Below, piece by piece: positions 25,037 to 33,997 of a DNA stretch of 64,000 bases (the first letter of the stretch is position 1; every line of letters starts with the position of its first letter). This stretch comes from Salipiger pentaromativorans (GTDB lineage: Bacteria > Pseudomonadota > Alphaproteobacteria > Rhodobacterales > Rhodobacteraceae). Where the stretch lies: positions 1-64,000 of the forward strand of contig NZ_JAMDHK010000010.1 of assembly GCF_024721115.1 (NCBI RefSeq). The letters are read 5' to 3'. The notes beneath the pieces are model-generated. The model searched no databases, was not told where the DNA came from, and was given only the letters and a program-made list of their open reading frames with translations. Both the position numbers and the translations under genes were made by a program.

Positions 25037-27270
25037 CAGCCAGCGCCTCCCGCTGCCGTCGCCCCGCCGGCCCCGTCGCAGACCAGCGGCAGCGCCGCGT
25101 CGATCCGGGTGCCATCGGGGCCGGAGGCGATCCGGAGCGTGCCGCCGCAGCCCTCGATCCGGAACCGCAGGTTCGCGAGCCCGTTGCCCCCGCCCGTCCC
25201 GGCCGCCGAATGCCCCGTCCCGTCATCGGCGATGCGGATCTCGAGCCACTCGCCCGACGGCCCCGCCACCCGGGCAAGCGTGACCGCGGCATGGCCGGCG
25301 CCGGAATGGCGCAGGATATTGCCCGCGCTCTCGCGCAGCAGCGCGCGCAGCGTCTGTACCAGCTGCGGCGGCAGCTCGTCAGCACCGTCCTCCGCCCGCG
25401 ACAGCCCGCCGTCCCGCCAGTCGAGCTCGACCCCCGCCGCTTCGAGATGATCGCCGATCTCGCGGCGCAGATCGCCCAGCAGCCGCGCCAGACCGACTGT
25501 CCCCTGCACCGGGTTCGAAATGATCTGGCGCAGATCCGAAAGAGTCTGCCGGATCAGCATGTCCTTGCGCTCGGTTTCGCTGGAATGCAGCGCGCCCAGA
25601 AGCTGCACCCCGATATTGTCGTGCATGTCGCGATTGATGCGCTGCCGCTCGGTCTCGATGGCCGCGTCATGGCTCCGCTGGCGGGCGACCGAACGTTCCA
25701 GCATGCCGGTCACGCTGCGCGCCAGACGCTCGTCGCGCGAGCTGAACAGCCGCCTGCCCTGCCGCGCCCAATGCAGCCGCACGCCGGGCAGGTCGTAGGG
25801 CAGTGGCATCTCCAGTATCTCGCCGCCCTGGCTCAGCCGGGTGAGGCCGCTGACCGGCCTGCCCTGCTCGATGCGCAGCGGGTCGAACAGCCGTTGCAGC
25901 AGCCGCGTCAATGCCGCGTCGCGGCCTGGCGCGTCCGCGGCCAGCGTCACCTCTTCCATCAGCGAGAACAGCTCCTCGCGGGACAGGCCCCGCTCGTTCC
26001 GCAGCCAGCGGGCCACAAGGTCGCGCAGCGGCAGATAGACCAGCCCCACAAGCGCCAGCGACAGGCCGAGCGCCGGGGCGCGGTCGAGCGCCAGAAGCAG
26101 CGTCAGCGCCGCGTCCAGCGCCAGCAGCAGGACCACGCCGCCGAGATAGAAGAGAATGCGGAACGACCAGTCGGCCAGATCGAACAGCCTGTAGCGCGCG
26201 ATCCCCATGGCGAGCCCGGCGAAAATCACCAGGAAGAACAAAAAGGCATGGCCTTGCGACAGAACGGGCGGCAGCCCCATGAGCAGCGGCAGGGTGACCG
26301 TCAGGCCAAAGCCCCCTGCCCCCAGCAGCACCGAGAGTCCGAACCATCCCAGCATGGCCCGGGTGGTTGGGTTGCCCCGCGCCTTCACCACCTGCACCAG
26401 GATCGCCCCGAGCAGCGCCAGCATGGCCAGCGCGACGGGAAGCTGCCGGTCGAGCAGCGCATCGGGCCAGTCGAGAAAGACCGCCAGAATGAAGCTCGAC
26501 AAAAATGCCGCCACGACCCAGAGCACCACCCGTCCGGCGATCCGCGCCGGGTAGATCAGGAACAGGTTGACCATGCCGATGCCGAACAGCAGGGTCCCGA
26601 GGAAATTGACCTTCGAGGCCAGCGGGAAAAGCACCGCTCCAAGCGCCAGCTCGCGGGTGCTGTAGAGGGCCGCGGCATAGGCCGAGGTCATCAGCCCGGC
26701 CCCGGCCAGACCAAAGCAGCGTACCGCGCGGTCGCCGGGCCGCAGCGCCATCACCCAGCCGCCGAGAACCATCCCGACGAGCCCGACGCCGATCTGAAGC
26801 CAAAAGGCGCCGGGCAGGTCCGACAAAGGCCGCGACGGCTGCGGAACAAGCGTCACCTCGACCGCTGCCCCCCCGTCCGGGGGCCGCGCCGTCGCCACGA
26901 CGGGCCCGCTTTGCAGAAGCGCGTGAATTGCGGCCTGGCGCCGGAGGAAGGCGCGCATGATGTCGGGACCGGGCAGCGCATCGGGCTCTTCGATCAGGTC
27001 TTCGGAGGACAGCGCCAGCGCCGTATCGCCCGGCGCGGTTCCGGCGCGCAGCGCCAGCAGTTCCGTACCGGGCGCGATCCGCCCTGCGGCACTGCCTCGC
27101 GGATGCACCGCCCGGACCGTCACCCCGTCTGACAACCCCGGTTCGAGGGTTAGCCCGAGCCATGGCTGACGATGGGCGAGCCAGAGCACCAGCGCCGCCG
27201 CCACGAGACCGGCGATCAGCACCGACAGGGCGACCGAGACCGGGGAGAGGTGAGAATAAGCCTGCTTCAT
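25036..27270 (-). CDS. sensor histidine kinase with PDZ-like input and multi-span membrane domain (NarX/HPK7 type)
   Basis: 744 residues from ATG 27270, which gives MKQAYSHLSPVSVALSVLIA, a clean first transmembrane helix; longer in-frame starts to 27408 add an unlikely leader. Next is an extracytoplasmic region of about 120 residues with a PDZ-like pattern (PWLGLTLEPGLSDGVTVRAV, GRIAPGTELLALRAG), then about nine transmembrane helices. The dimerisation box INRDMHDNIGVQLLGALH carries the phosphorylated H550. The ATPase domain has the N-box ESAGNILRHSG and G-box DDGTGH...GNGLANLRFRIE. This input arrangement, PDZ-like loop plus a many-helix sensor, is uncommon. It faces the lipoprotein gene divergently. 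Confidence 0.85.
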   Translation of the reverse strand: MKQAYSHLSPVSVALSVLIAGLVAAALVLWLAHRQPWLGLTLEPGLSDGVTVRAVHPRGSAAGRIAPGTELLALRAGTAPGDTALALSSEDLIEEPDALPGPDIMRAFLRRQAAIHALLQSGPVVATARPPDGGAAVEVTLVPQPSRPLSDLPGAFWLQIGVGLVGMVLGGWVMALRPGDRAVRCFGLAGAGLMTSAYAAALYSTRELALGAVLFPLASKVNFLGTLLFGIGMVNLFLIYPARIAGRVVLWVVAAFLSSFILAVFLDWPDALLDRQLPVALAMLALLGAILVQVVKARGNPTTRAMLGWFGLSVLLGAGGFGLTVTLPLLMGLPPVLSQGHAFLFFLVIFAGLAMGIARYRLFDLADWSFRILFYLGGVVLLLALDAALTLLLALDRAPALGLSLALVGLVYLPLRDLVARWLRNERGLSREELFSLMEEVTLAADAPGRDAALTRLLQRLFDPLRIEQGRPVSGLTRLSQGGEILEMPLPYDLPGVRLHWARQGRRLFSSRDERLARSVTGMLERSVARQRSHDAAIETERQRINRDMHDNIGVQLLGALHSSETERKDMLIRQTLSDLRQIISNPVQGTVGLARLLGDLRREIGDHLEAAGVELDWRDGGLSRAEDGADELPPQLVQTLRALLRESAGNILRHSGAGHAAVTLARVAGPSGEWLEIRIADDGTGHSAAGTGGGNGLANLRFRIEGCGGTLRIASGPDGTRIDAALPLVCDGAGGATAAGGAG

Positions 27271-27428
27271 GGCGACCGGTGAAAGACGGATGGTTTTGGC
27301 AAAACCTGAAATGTTCCCCCTGCTTAGAGGAGGTTGGATCACCTGCATACCCCTGAACGGGGGGGAGACAGGCCCCTTTTTGGCCTTCATATCGACGGGC
27401 ACTGTCATTTTTTAAGGGGATCAGACAG
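27271..27428. promoter_or_regulatory. divergent control region between kinase and lipoprotein genes
   Basis: Two small inverted repeats: CCCC-TGAACG-GGGG around 27350-27362, preceded by TA so that it begins TACCCCT as NarL-type heptamers do, and AGGCC-CCTTTTT-GGCCT at 27370-27386. AAGGGG lies 8 nt before the ATG at 27429. Either repeat could be the site of the adjacent response regulator; this is unproven. Confidence 0.35.
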
Positions 27429-28133
27429 ATGCGTATTCACGTTCTTGCGCGCGCCGGCCTGGCGCTGGCGCTCGCCACCGCTGTGGCCGGGTGCCTGGGC
27501 AACAGCGGCAGCGGCGGCGGCGGAAACGGCCAGGGGGCCGGCGCCGGCAGCGGCGGCTCCGGTTCGGGCTCCGCGATGAACTTCCAGCAAAATTTCGACC
27601 GTGTGAGCGCCATGGCGCCGACGTCGAACATGCCGACCTCGATCCAGGCGGCCTATTCCGGCAAGATGCGCGCGGATGTGACCGACGCCAACAATGTCGT
27701 GGCCCAGGTCGAGGGGGATCTGGACCTCAATGTCGACTGGACCGACGGCCAGACGACGAACCCGTTCACCGGCACCGCGTCGAACTTTACCGGGACGCTG
27801 GTCACCGGCGAGACCGGTACGATCAACGGCACCCTGACGGTGGACAACAGCTTTGGCGGCACCATCAACCGGACGGTGAACCCCGCGATGGTCATCAACG
27901 GCATCAACGTGCCCGCGACCCAGATCGGCGGACTCAGCGTCACGCTGACCGGCGATCTGACCCAGGGCGGCGTCACGGCGGACACGCTGATCACCCTTGG
28001 CGGCGCCTTCTTTGGCGACAAGGGCAAGGCCGCGCTTGGGCCGGTGGTCGGCGGCTACAAGCTTCCGAACTCGGCGAACCCGGCGATCTTCGACGGCGCC
28101 ATCGCCGGTCAGTACTACATCGAAGCCAAATGA
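27429..28133 (+). CDS. surface lipoprotein with TbpB-like beta-barrel domain (probable Slam substrate)
   Basis: 234 residues. Lipoprotein signal: a hydrophobic stretch to AVAGC, with Cys about residue 21 lipidated. A Gly/Ser-rich tether follows (residues 22-48), then a single Gly/Thr-rich beta domain with repeated strands (FTGTASNFTGTLVTGETGTI, GGLSVTLTGDLTQGG) ending in the TbpB-type closing motif LGGAFFGDKGKAALGPVVGG and a final beta strand AGQYYIEAK. Such domains occur in TbpB, HpuA and related Slam-exported lipoproteins. The next gene, with an ATGA overlap, encodes a Slam-like protein. The ligand is unknown: no TonB receptor is adjacent, so iron-protein binding cannot be assumed. Confidence 0.75.
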   Translation: MRIHVLARAGLALALATAVAGCLGNSGSGGGGNGQGAGAGSGGSGSGSAMNFQQNFDRVSAMAPTSNMPTSIQAAYSGKMRADVTDANNVVAQVEGDLDLNVDWTDGQTTNPFTGTASNFTGTLVTGETGTINGTLTVDNSFGGTINRTVNPAMVINGINVPATQIGGLSVTLTGDLTQGGVTADTLITLGGAFFGDKGKAALGPVVGGYKLPNSANPAIFDGAIAGQYYIEAK

Positions 28134-29476
28134 TGTCCTGGACGGCGCGGCGCGGCGAAACGCTTCGCCGCGCCGCCTTGATCTTTGTCTCCGGGATCGT
28201 TCTCGGCACCCTGCCCCTGTCTCACAAGGCAGGGGCACAGGGGACCGATGCGATGGCCCGTGCCGAAGCGCAGGTCAATGCCGGAGCCTATGGCGAGGCC
28301 ATCGCGGCGCTTGAATCCATGGGCGCGCAACCCCAGCCGGAGGCCGAGGCACGCAGGCTCTGGGCGCTGGCCATGGCCCATGTGCGCGCCGGGCGGCCGC
28401 GCGCCGCGCTGCCCCATCTGGAAAGACTGGTGTCGCTGGCCCCGGCCAACGCCAGCGTCCGTCTCGAACTTGCCGCCGCGCTGGAGAGCGCAGGCCAGAC
28501 GGAACGCGCCCGCTATCACTACGCGCTCGCACGCGGGGCCAACCTGTCCGGCGATCTGGCGCAGGAGGTGGACCGGCGCATCGACCGGATCGACCGCGCC
28601 AAGAACTGGGAGGGCAGTTTCCGCTTTGCCTACACCCCCGAAAGCAATGCCGCGCGGCGCACCGCTGCCGAGACGGTCGTCATCGGCGATCTGCCCTTCC
28701 GCCTGAAATCCGCGTCGCGCGCCCAACCCGCCAAGGGCGTCGAGCTTGCGTTCGGCCTTGCCGCCCTGCCGAAGCTCGGCGAGGATCTGCGCCTGCGGTT
28801 CGGCGCAAGCCTCGACGCCCGGCTTTACGACGGCGGCGCGCCCGACGACATCCAGGCCCGCGCCGAGCTGGGGTTTCTGCAATTCGGCGATCACCGCCGC
28901 CGGTTCGGTGGCGGGCTGATCCTGGGGCAGCGCTGGATCGACTCAAAGCCCTACTCCAGCTCACGCGGGCTTTATCTGAACTGGGGCCGCGCGCTGGATT
29001 CCAGGGCCCGCACCAACCTGTCGTTTACCCTCCTCCGCGAGCAGATCGACTACGAGCGGCGCACCGCCTCCGGGACCACCCGCAGCGTTCTCGCCGCCTC
29101 GCTGACCCATATCGCGAGCCAGCGGCTGCAACTGAGCTTCGGGCTGCAACTCGAACGCACCGACGACGTCCTTGCGTCCGAAGCCGGCGATACGGGCGCG
29201 ATCACGCTGGGCGCGCGCTATGCGTTTCGCGGCGGGCTTCTGGCGGATCTGACGATGACCTTCAGCCGGCAGGAGCGCGACGGTCCGGACAGTCTTTTGG
29301 GCATCACGCGCTCGGATCACCGGCAGAACATTGATCTGAAGCTGACCCATCGCGACTGGGCCGTGGGCGGCTTTGCCCCGGTGCTGGAACTCGGGGTGGA
29401 AAAGCAGCGCTCGACCAACACGCTTTACAGCTACGACAACCAGCGCATCCTGATCGGGGTCACGCGGCGCTTTTGA
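28130..29476 (+). CDS. Slam-like outer-membrane translocator (TPR + beta barrel, DUF560 type)
   Basis: 448 residues from the ATG overlapping the lipoprotein stop (a second ATG follows at 28133). A signal-peptide-like start (LIFVSGIVLGTLPLSHKAGA) is followed by TPR-like helices at about 45-160 (EAQVNAGAYGEAIAALESMG, GRPRAALPHLERLVSLAPAN, LRLELAAALESAGQTERARY pattern). From about 165 come alternating amphipathic strands to a terminal Phe (IGVTRRF), as in outer-membrane barrels. TPR plus a roughly 14-strand barrel is the Slam architecture (type XI secretion), which moves lipoproteins such as TbpB to the cell surface. Coupling to a TbpB-like lipoprotein gene makes the assignment strong, though substrate specificity is inferred. 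Confidence 0.78.
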   Translation: MMSWTARRGETLRRAALIFVSGIVLGTLPLSHKAGAQGTDAMARAEAQVNAGAYGEAIAALESMGAQPQPEAEARRLWALAMAHVRAGRPRAALPHLERLVSLAPANASVRLELAAALESAGQTERARYHYALARGANLSGDLAQEVDRRIDRIDRAKNWEGSFRFAYTPESNAARRTAAETVVIGDLPFRLKSASRAQPAKGVELAFGLAALPKLGEDLRLRFGASLDARLYDGGAPDDIQARAELGFLQFGDHRRRFGGGLILGQRWIDSKPYSSSRGLYLNWGRALDSRARTNLSFTLLREQIDYERRTASGTTRSVLAASLTHIASQRLQLSFGLQLERTDDVLASEAGDTGAITLGARYAFRGGLLADLTMTFSRQERDGPDSLLGITRSDHRQNIDLKLTHRDWAVGGFAPVLELGVEKQRSTNTLYSYDNQRILIGVTRRF

Positions 29477-29926
29477 GCGTCGCCGTTCCCGATCCTCGGC
29501 ACGTCAGGGGCCGCGCGACCGCCACCCTCCAGGCGTCTTTGGTGACGGAGGCACCGTTCTCGGACATGCCAGCCGCTGCGTCGGGAGGACATGGGGGAAA
29601 GGCATCGCCGAAAACGCCGGTCGCCCTTTCCAGACGCCAATCGCGCCACGGCTTGATCCGTGTCGCAATCCCGCGTCAGCATCCTGCCCCGGTTGCGAAG
29701 AGCAACCACATATCCCGGCGGGTCAGAAGTCCGGCCCCCACCTTTCCGAAGTTTGGATCCGAACACCGCGATGCCGCGTGGACCTGATGGCATCCAGTCT
29801 CGGGCCGTCTCATTCACGAAGGGGCGGCCATGGCCGCCCCTTCTGCTGTCCCTGAACGCGCCGAGCAACGACATCGACCGTCAACGCTGACAAGTGAGTC
29901 TGTCGCCGCGATGCCTGAAACTCTCG
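29477..29926. other. intergenic stretch between convergent genes
   Basis: No supported gene. It holds a 26-bp perfect palindrome (29818-29843, half-site GAAGGGGCGGCCA) that could fold at the 3' end of either convergent transcript; no T-run follows on either strand. The rest shows no recognisable motif or coding similarity. Confidence 0.5.
29818..29843. terminator. 26-bp perfect palindrome, possible bidirectional terminator
   Basis: Half-site GAAGGGGCGGCCA with its exact reverse complement and no spacer, between the ends of the Slam-like gene (plus) and the large RTX gene (minus). The ability to form a strong cruciform or stem suggests an end-of-transcript role, but poly-T is absent. Confidence 0.4.
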
Positions 29927-32900
29927 TCAGACGAGAATCTCCATGTTTGCAACGGTCTCCAGATCCGCACGCATGAAGACGACCGAGACGCCCTGATCCG
30001 CGAACACCAGGTCCTTTCCCACTTCGGTCATGTGCGACCGTGCGTCGTCCGCGTCGGCATAGCCGAAGCCGCTGAAACTCAGCGTATCCCAGGCATCGAG
30101 TTCCAGAACCCGATCGCGTCCCTTGTCCGATACGTCAAAGGCAAACTCGTCCGCCAGCATCCCGCCATAGATCAGATCGTTGTCTGGACCGCCGCGGAAA
30201 CTGTCGCCCTCGGTGGCGCGCATATAGGTCATGAACGCGGTTTCGGTCTTGGCGATGAACTCCGCGCTGGCGGCAAAGCCGAGCACGACCGCCTCGCGGC
30301 TCATCCCGTCCTCGAGGCGCTGCGTCCAGTTCGCCAGCCCGTTGGCATCGGGATCGCGGCCCAGCACATTGTTGTAAAGCAGCGTGACAAAACCGGTGTT
30401 GCTGACATTGCCATACACACTCTGGAATTCGGTGCTGTTCACAAAGCCCGAGATCACCGTGAGGATTTCGGTGCCCTCACCCAGCCTTGCAGACCAGTTC
30501 ATCAGGCCGTTGAGGTCCGGCGCCCGGTCGAGCGTCGCCTGATAGATCCGGAAGACGTCATCGGCATAGGTCGCCGCGACACCGGCCGCGACATAGGCGC
30601 TGGCGGGTTCGTTGGTATTGTCGATGAACTCGGCACTCTGGGCGAAACCGAGCACGACCTGCTCGCGCGACGTGCCGCTGTCGAGCCGCGCCGTCCAGTT
30701 GGCAAGGCCCGTGGCATCCGCCTCGCGCCCGAGCACGTTGAGATAGAGCAGCTCGACAAAGGCCCGGTTGTTCAGCGCGCCGTAGGTCGACTGGAACTCG
30801 GGGCTGTTGACGAAGCCCCCGATTACCTGGAGCAGAGTCATCTCGCCGCTGTCGATCCGCGCCGACCAGTTGTCATACCCCTGCGTGTCGGGCAGACGGT
30901 CGAGCGTCGCCTGATAGAGCCGATAGACCTGTGCCCCCGCGGTGGTGCTGACATCCTCGACCTCGCCGCCGATGAGCAGATCCGCGCCGGGACCGCCGTT
31001 CAGACGATCGGAGCCGGCACCGCCGATGATCGTATCGGCCCCATGGTTGCCGAAGGCGGTGTCGTTGCCCTCGAGCCCGCGATAATGGTCGCTGCCGGCC
31101 AGCAGGTCGATCAGATCATCGCCGACGGTGCCCACCAGAACGTCATCCTGCGGGCTGGGCAGCAGCGGCCCGGGGCGGATGTAGATCACGGTATCGGCGA
31201 TCGAGCCCGCATAGGGCGTGCCCGCCACCGGTTCGAGCGAGAGGGTAAAGGCCTCGGTCGTCTCGATGCTGGAGTCCCCCAGCACCTCGATGGTGATCGT
31301 CGCGACGCTCTGGCCCTCGGCAAAGTTCAGGCGGGTGTCCAAGAGCCGATAGTCCAGCCCCGCCAGCGCGGTCTGGTCGATGGCCTCGACGTTGAAGCTC
31401 AGCGGTGCGCTGGCGGGTGTCGAAAGCTCCACCGGGATCTCGTAGATGAAGGAAGCGACGCCATGCTCGCGCAGCACCATGGGCTGGACGGTGGCGGTAC
31501 GGTTCAGCCCGACCCCGTCATCGTCGAGGATCGTACCGCTGACCGAGACCGAGGGCGCCCCGTCGGCAAGGCTGGCGCCGATGACGTTGGAGAACTCCAT
31601 GAAGAAGACCTCGTCGCGTTCGTCGATGCTGTCTCTTTCGGAGTGGATGATCACCGTCTTCGAGGTCTGCCCGGGTTCGAAGGTCAGCGTCCCGGTGTTG
31701 TTGCGCGACGTCAGGCTGTAATAGAGGTCGTTTTCGTCCGCCGTGCCGACCAGCGGCTTGTAATCCACCGTCACGGCATCGTCCGACGGTTCAGACAGCG
31801 TCAGCGTGAACAGCAGGGCGTCGCCCTCGGTGGCCGTGGCCGGGCTGACGGTGATCACCGGGTTCGGCGTGGTGTCGTCGTCGCGGATCACCGCCTCGGC
31901 CTCGACATTCTCGATCCCCAGATAGGGCACGGCAGAGGCATCGACCCGCAGGCCGAAGCGTTCCGTGAACTCGACCTCGGTGTCGCCATAGACCGGCACG
32001 CGCACGACCTTGACCTCTTCCCCGACCGCGAAGCTGACCGTGCCGACCGCTGCCTCGTAATCCTCGCCGGCCTTGGCCGTGATGTCGCGGGTGCTGTAGG
32101 TGAGCAGGATCGCTTCCGACGCCGGTTGCGACAGGCGCAGTTCGAACACTGCCTCCTTGGTGCCGTCGTCGCCCTCGAGCAGAGTCGCGCCCGAGACCAG
32201 CAGCGTCATGTTCCCGCCAACGCCATCGTTGTCGAGGATTACACCGTTGGTGAAGAGCTGGTCCTCCCCCCCGGCAAAGCTGGCGTTCTCGGTAAGATTG
32301 TAGAGCCGCAGCCCGATGCTTTCATCGCGCTCGTCGGTGCTATCTCTTTCGGTGTAGACAATGATTGTTTTCGAGATCTGGCCCGGCGCAAAGCTCAGGG
32401 TGTTGATATTGCGGTCGGATTCGAAGTCGTAGTCGAGGTCGGCTTCGTCCGCAGTGCCCGCAAAGCTCTGATATCTCAGCGCCACCTCGTCCCCGGCGGG
32501 CTCGGAAAGCGTCACGGTATAGATCAGCGCTTCGCCCTCGGTCGCCCTGGCCACCGAAACCGAGACCACAGGGCCCGGGGTATTGTCGTCGTCGGCAATG
32601 GTCGCCTCACCGGCCAGGCCCGTCGTCGCGACGCTGAGCCCCGTGGGTTCATCAATGACAAGCGCAAAACTTTCGGTCATCTCGGCGACGGTGTCGCCAT
32701 AGACCGGCACCCGCACGACCTTGACCTCCTCGCCCTCGGCAAAGGACAGGCTGCCCACGGTCTCCTCATAATCCTCACCCGCCGTAGCCGAGATGTCGCG
32801 GGTGCGGTAGCCGACGCTGAACGCCGTCGGAGCGGGCTGCGACAGGCGGATTTCAAACACCGCTTCCTTGGTGCCGCTGTCGCCCTCGACCAGCCGCACA

Positions 32901-33997
32901 TCCGACACCAGAAGTGCAAGATCGCTGCCGGTGCCATCGTTGTCGAGAATGATGCCGGTGCCGGACAGGACCTCCTCGCCACCCGCAAAGCTCGCGTTTT
33001 CGGTCAGGCCGGACAGGTGGAGCACCACGCTTTCGTCGCGTTCGTCGGTGCTGTCTCTTTCGGTGTAGATGGTCACCGTCCTCGAGGTCTCGCCGGGCGC
33101 GAAGGTCAGCGTGTTCCAGTTGTAGCTGGAGGTCGGGCTGTAGTAGAGATCGCCGTCCGAAGCCGTACCGGGCACCGCGCGATAGGTCATGGTCACCGCA
33201 TCGAAAGTCGGCTCGGAGAGGGTGACGGTATAGACCAGCCCCTCGCCCTCGACCGCCTTGGCAGCGGAGATCGACACCACCGGCTGCGGTTGCGTGTCGT
33301 CGTCGCGGATCACTGCCTCGCCGACCAGGCCCTCCACCGGCAGGTTGGGGCTGCCGGGATCGGTCACGACAAGCGCGAAGCTTTCCGTCACTTCCGCAAG
33401 ATTATCGCCATAGACCGGCACGCGCACCGTCTTGATCTGGTCGCCCACGGCAAAGCGCGCGCTGCCGTTCCATTCCGCGTAATCCTCGCCGGCGGTGGCG
33501 GAAATATCGCGGGTGCGGTAGCTGACGCTGAAACTTTCATCGGCTGGCCGCGACAACACCAGATCGAATTCCGCATATTTGGTGCCACCGTCGCCCTCGA
33601 CGAGCTCGGCATCCGAAACCAGCAACGCCAGATTGCTGCCCTGCCCGTCGTTGTCGAGAATGATTCCCATGGCGCGCTCGATGTCCTCGCCGCTGGCGAA
33701 GCTGGCATTTTCGGACAGGCCCGACAGGCGCAGCATGATATTCTCGTCGCGCTCGTCATCGGAATCGCTACGGGTGTAGACGGTCAGCGTCTTCGAGGTT
33801 TCGCCGGGCGCGAACGTCAGCGTGCCGCGGTTATTGCTATTGGTGATAGCGTAATACAGATCGCTGTTGTTGGCCGTACCCAGAACGGTCTGGTAATTCA
33901 CCGTGACGACATCGAAGGCGGCTTCATCCAGAGTGACGGTGAAATAGAGAGCGTCGCCTTCGGTGGCGAAGGCGGTTGAGATGGAAACGACAGGCAT
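29927..33997 (-). CDS. large Calx-beta / RTX / DUF4214 protein, probable type I secretion substrate
   Basis: 1356 residues with no N-terminal signal peptide. Residues 1 to about 935 are eight Calx-beta-like domains of about 115 residues in alternating A and B forms (A: TEGDALYFTVTLDE, GTANNSDLYY, SDDERDENIMLRL; B: EGDGGTKYAEFDLVLSRPA, TRDISATAGEDYAEWNGS, VRVPVYGDNLAEVTESFAL). Residues about 944-1012 have RTX nonapeptides (GLEGNDTAFGNHGADTIIGG). Residues 1016-1255 hold four DUF4214 units in two pairs (IYQATLDRAPDLNGLMNWSA, NVLGREADATGLANWTARLD). A short RTX segment and an acidic/aromatic C terminus follow, the usual secretion signal. Likely a Ca2+-stabilised surface adhesin or matrix protein. 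GGGGAG precedes ATG 33997. No type I exporter genes lie nearby. Confidence 0.85.
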   Translation of the reverse strand: MPVVSISTAFATEGDALYFTVTLDEAAFDVVTVNYQTVLGTANNSDLYYAITNSNNRGTLTFAPGETSKTLTVYTRSDSDDERDENIMLRLSGLSENASFASGEDIERAMGIILDNDGQGSNLALLVSDAELVEGDGGTKYAEFDLVLSRPADESFSVSYRTRDISATAGEDYAEWNGSARFAVGDQIKTVRVPVYGDNLAEVTESFALVVTDPGSPNLPVEGLVGEAVIRDDDTQPQPVVSISAAKAVEGEGLVYTVTLSEPTFDAVTMTYRAVPGTASDGDLYYSPTSSYNWNTLTFAPGETSRTVTIYTERDSTDERDESVVLHLSGLTENASFAGGEEVLSGTGIILDNDGTGSDLALLVSDVRLVEGDSGTKEAVFEIRLSQPAPTAFSVGYRTRDISATAGEDYEETVGSLSFAEGEEVKVVRVPVYGDTVAEMTESFALVIDEPTGLSVATTGLAGEATIADDDNTPGPVVSVSVARATEGEALIYTVTLSEPAGDEVALRYQSFAGTADEADLDYDFESDRNINTLSFAPGQISKTIIVYTERDSTDERDESIGLRLYNLTENASFAGGEDQLFTNGVILDNDGVGGNMTLLVSGATLLEGDDGTKEAVFELRLSQPASEAILLTYSTRDITAKAGEDYEAAVGTVSFAVGEEVKVVRVPVYGDTEVEFTERFGLRVDASAVPYLGIENVEAEAVIRDDDTTPNPVITVSPATATEGDALLFTLTLSEPSDDAVTVDYKPLVGTADENDLYYSLTSRNNTGTLTFEPGQTSKTVIIHSERDSIDERDEVFFMEFSNVIGASLADGAPSVSVSGTILDDDGVGLNRTATVQPMVLREHGVASFIYEIPVELSTPASAPLSFNVEAIDQTALAGLDYRLLDTRLNFAEGQSVATITIEVLGDSSIETTEAFTLSLEPVAGTPYAGSIADTVIYIRPGPLLPSPQDDVLVGTVGDDLIDLLAGSDHYRGLEGNDTAFGNHGADTIIGGAGSDRLNGGPGADLLIGGEVEDVSTTAGAQVYRLYQATLDRLPDTQGYDNWSARIDSGEMTLLQVIGGFVNSPEFQSTYGALNNRAFVELLYLNVLGREADATGLANWTARLDSGTSREQVVLGFAQSAEFIDNTNEPASAYVAAGVAATYADDVFRIYQATLDRAPDLNGLMNWSARLGEGTEILTVISGFVNSTEFQSVYGNVSNTGFVTLLYNNVLGRDPDANGLANWTQRLEDGMSREAVVLGFAASAEFIAKTETAFMTYMRATEGDSFRGGPDNDLIYGGMLADEFAFDVSDKGRDRVLELDAWDTLSFSGFGYADADDARSHMTEVGKDLVFADQGVSVVFMRADLETVANMEILV

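Noticed and set aside
24889-27132. Plus-strand open frame of about 747 codons opposite the histidine kinase
   Set aside because: Gln/Arg/Pro-rich low-complexity translation; the opposite strand encodes a complete kinase.
27332-27344. GGTTGGATCACCT matches the 3' end of 16S rRNA
   Set aside because: Only 13 bases match, the context is a promoter region, and no other rRNA sequence is nearby. Treated as chance.
29894-33979. Open frame of about 1361 codons on the plus strand, antisense to the RTX protein gene
   Set aside because: Its length is explained by codon bias of the GC-rich, repeat-containing minus-strand gene. The translation has no domains, while the minus strand encodes clear Calx-beta, RTX and DUF4214 units.
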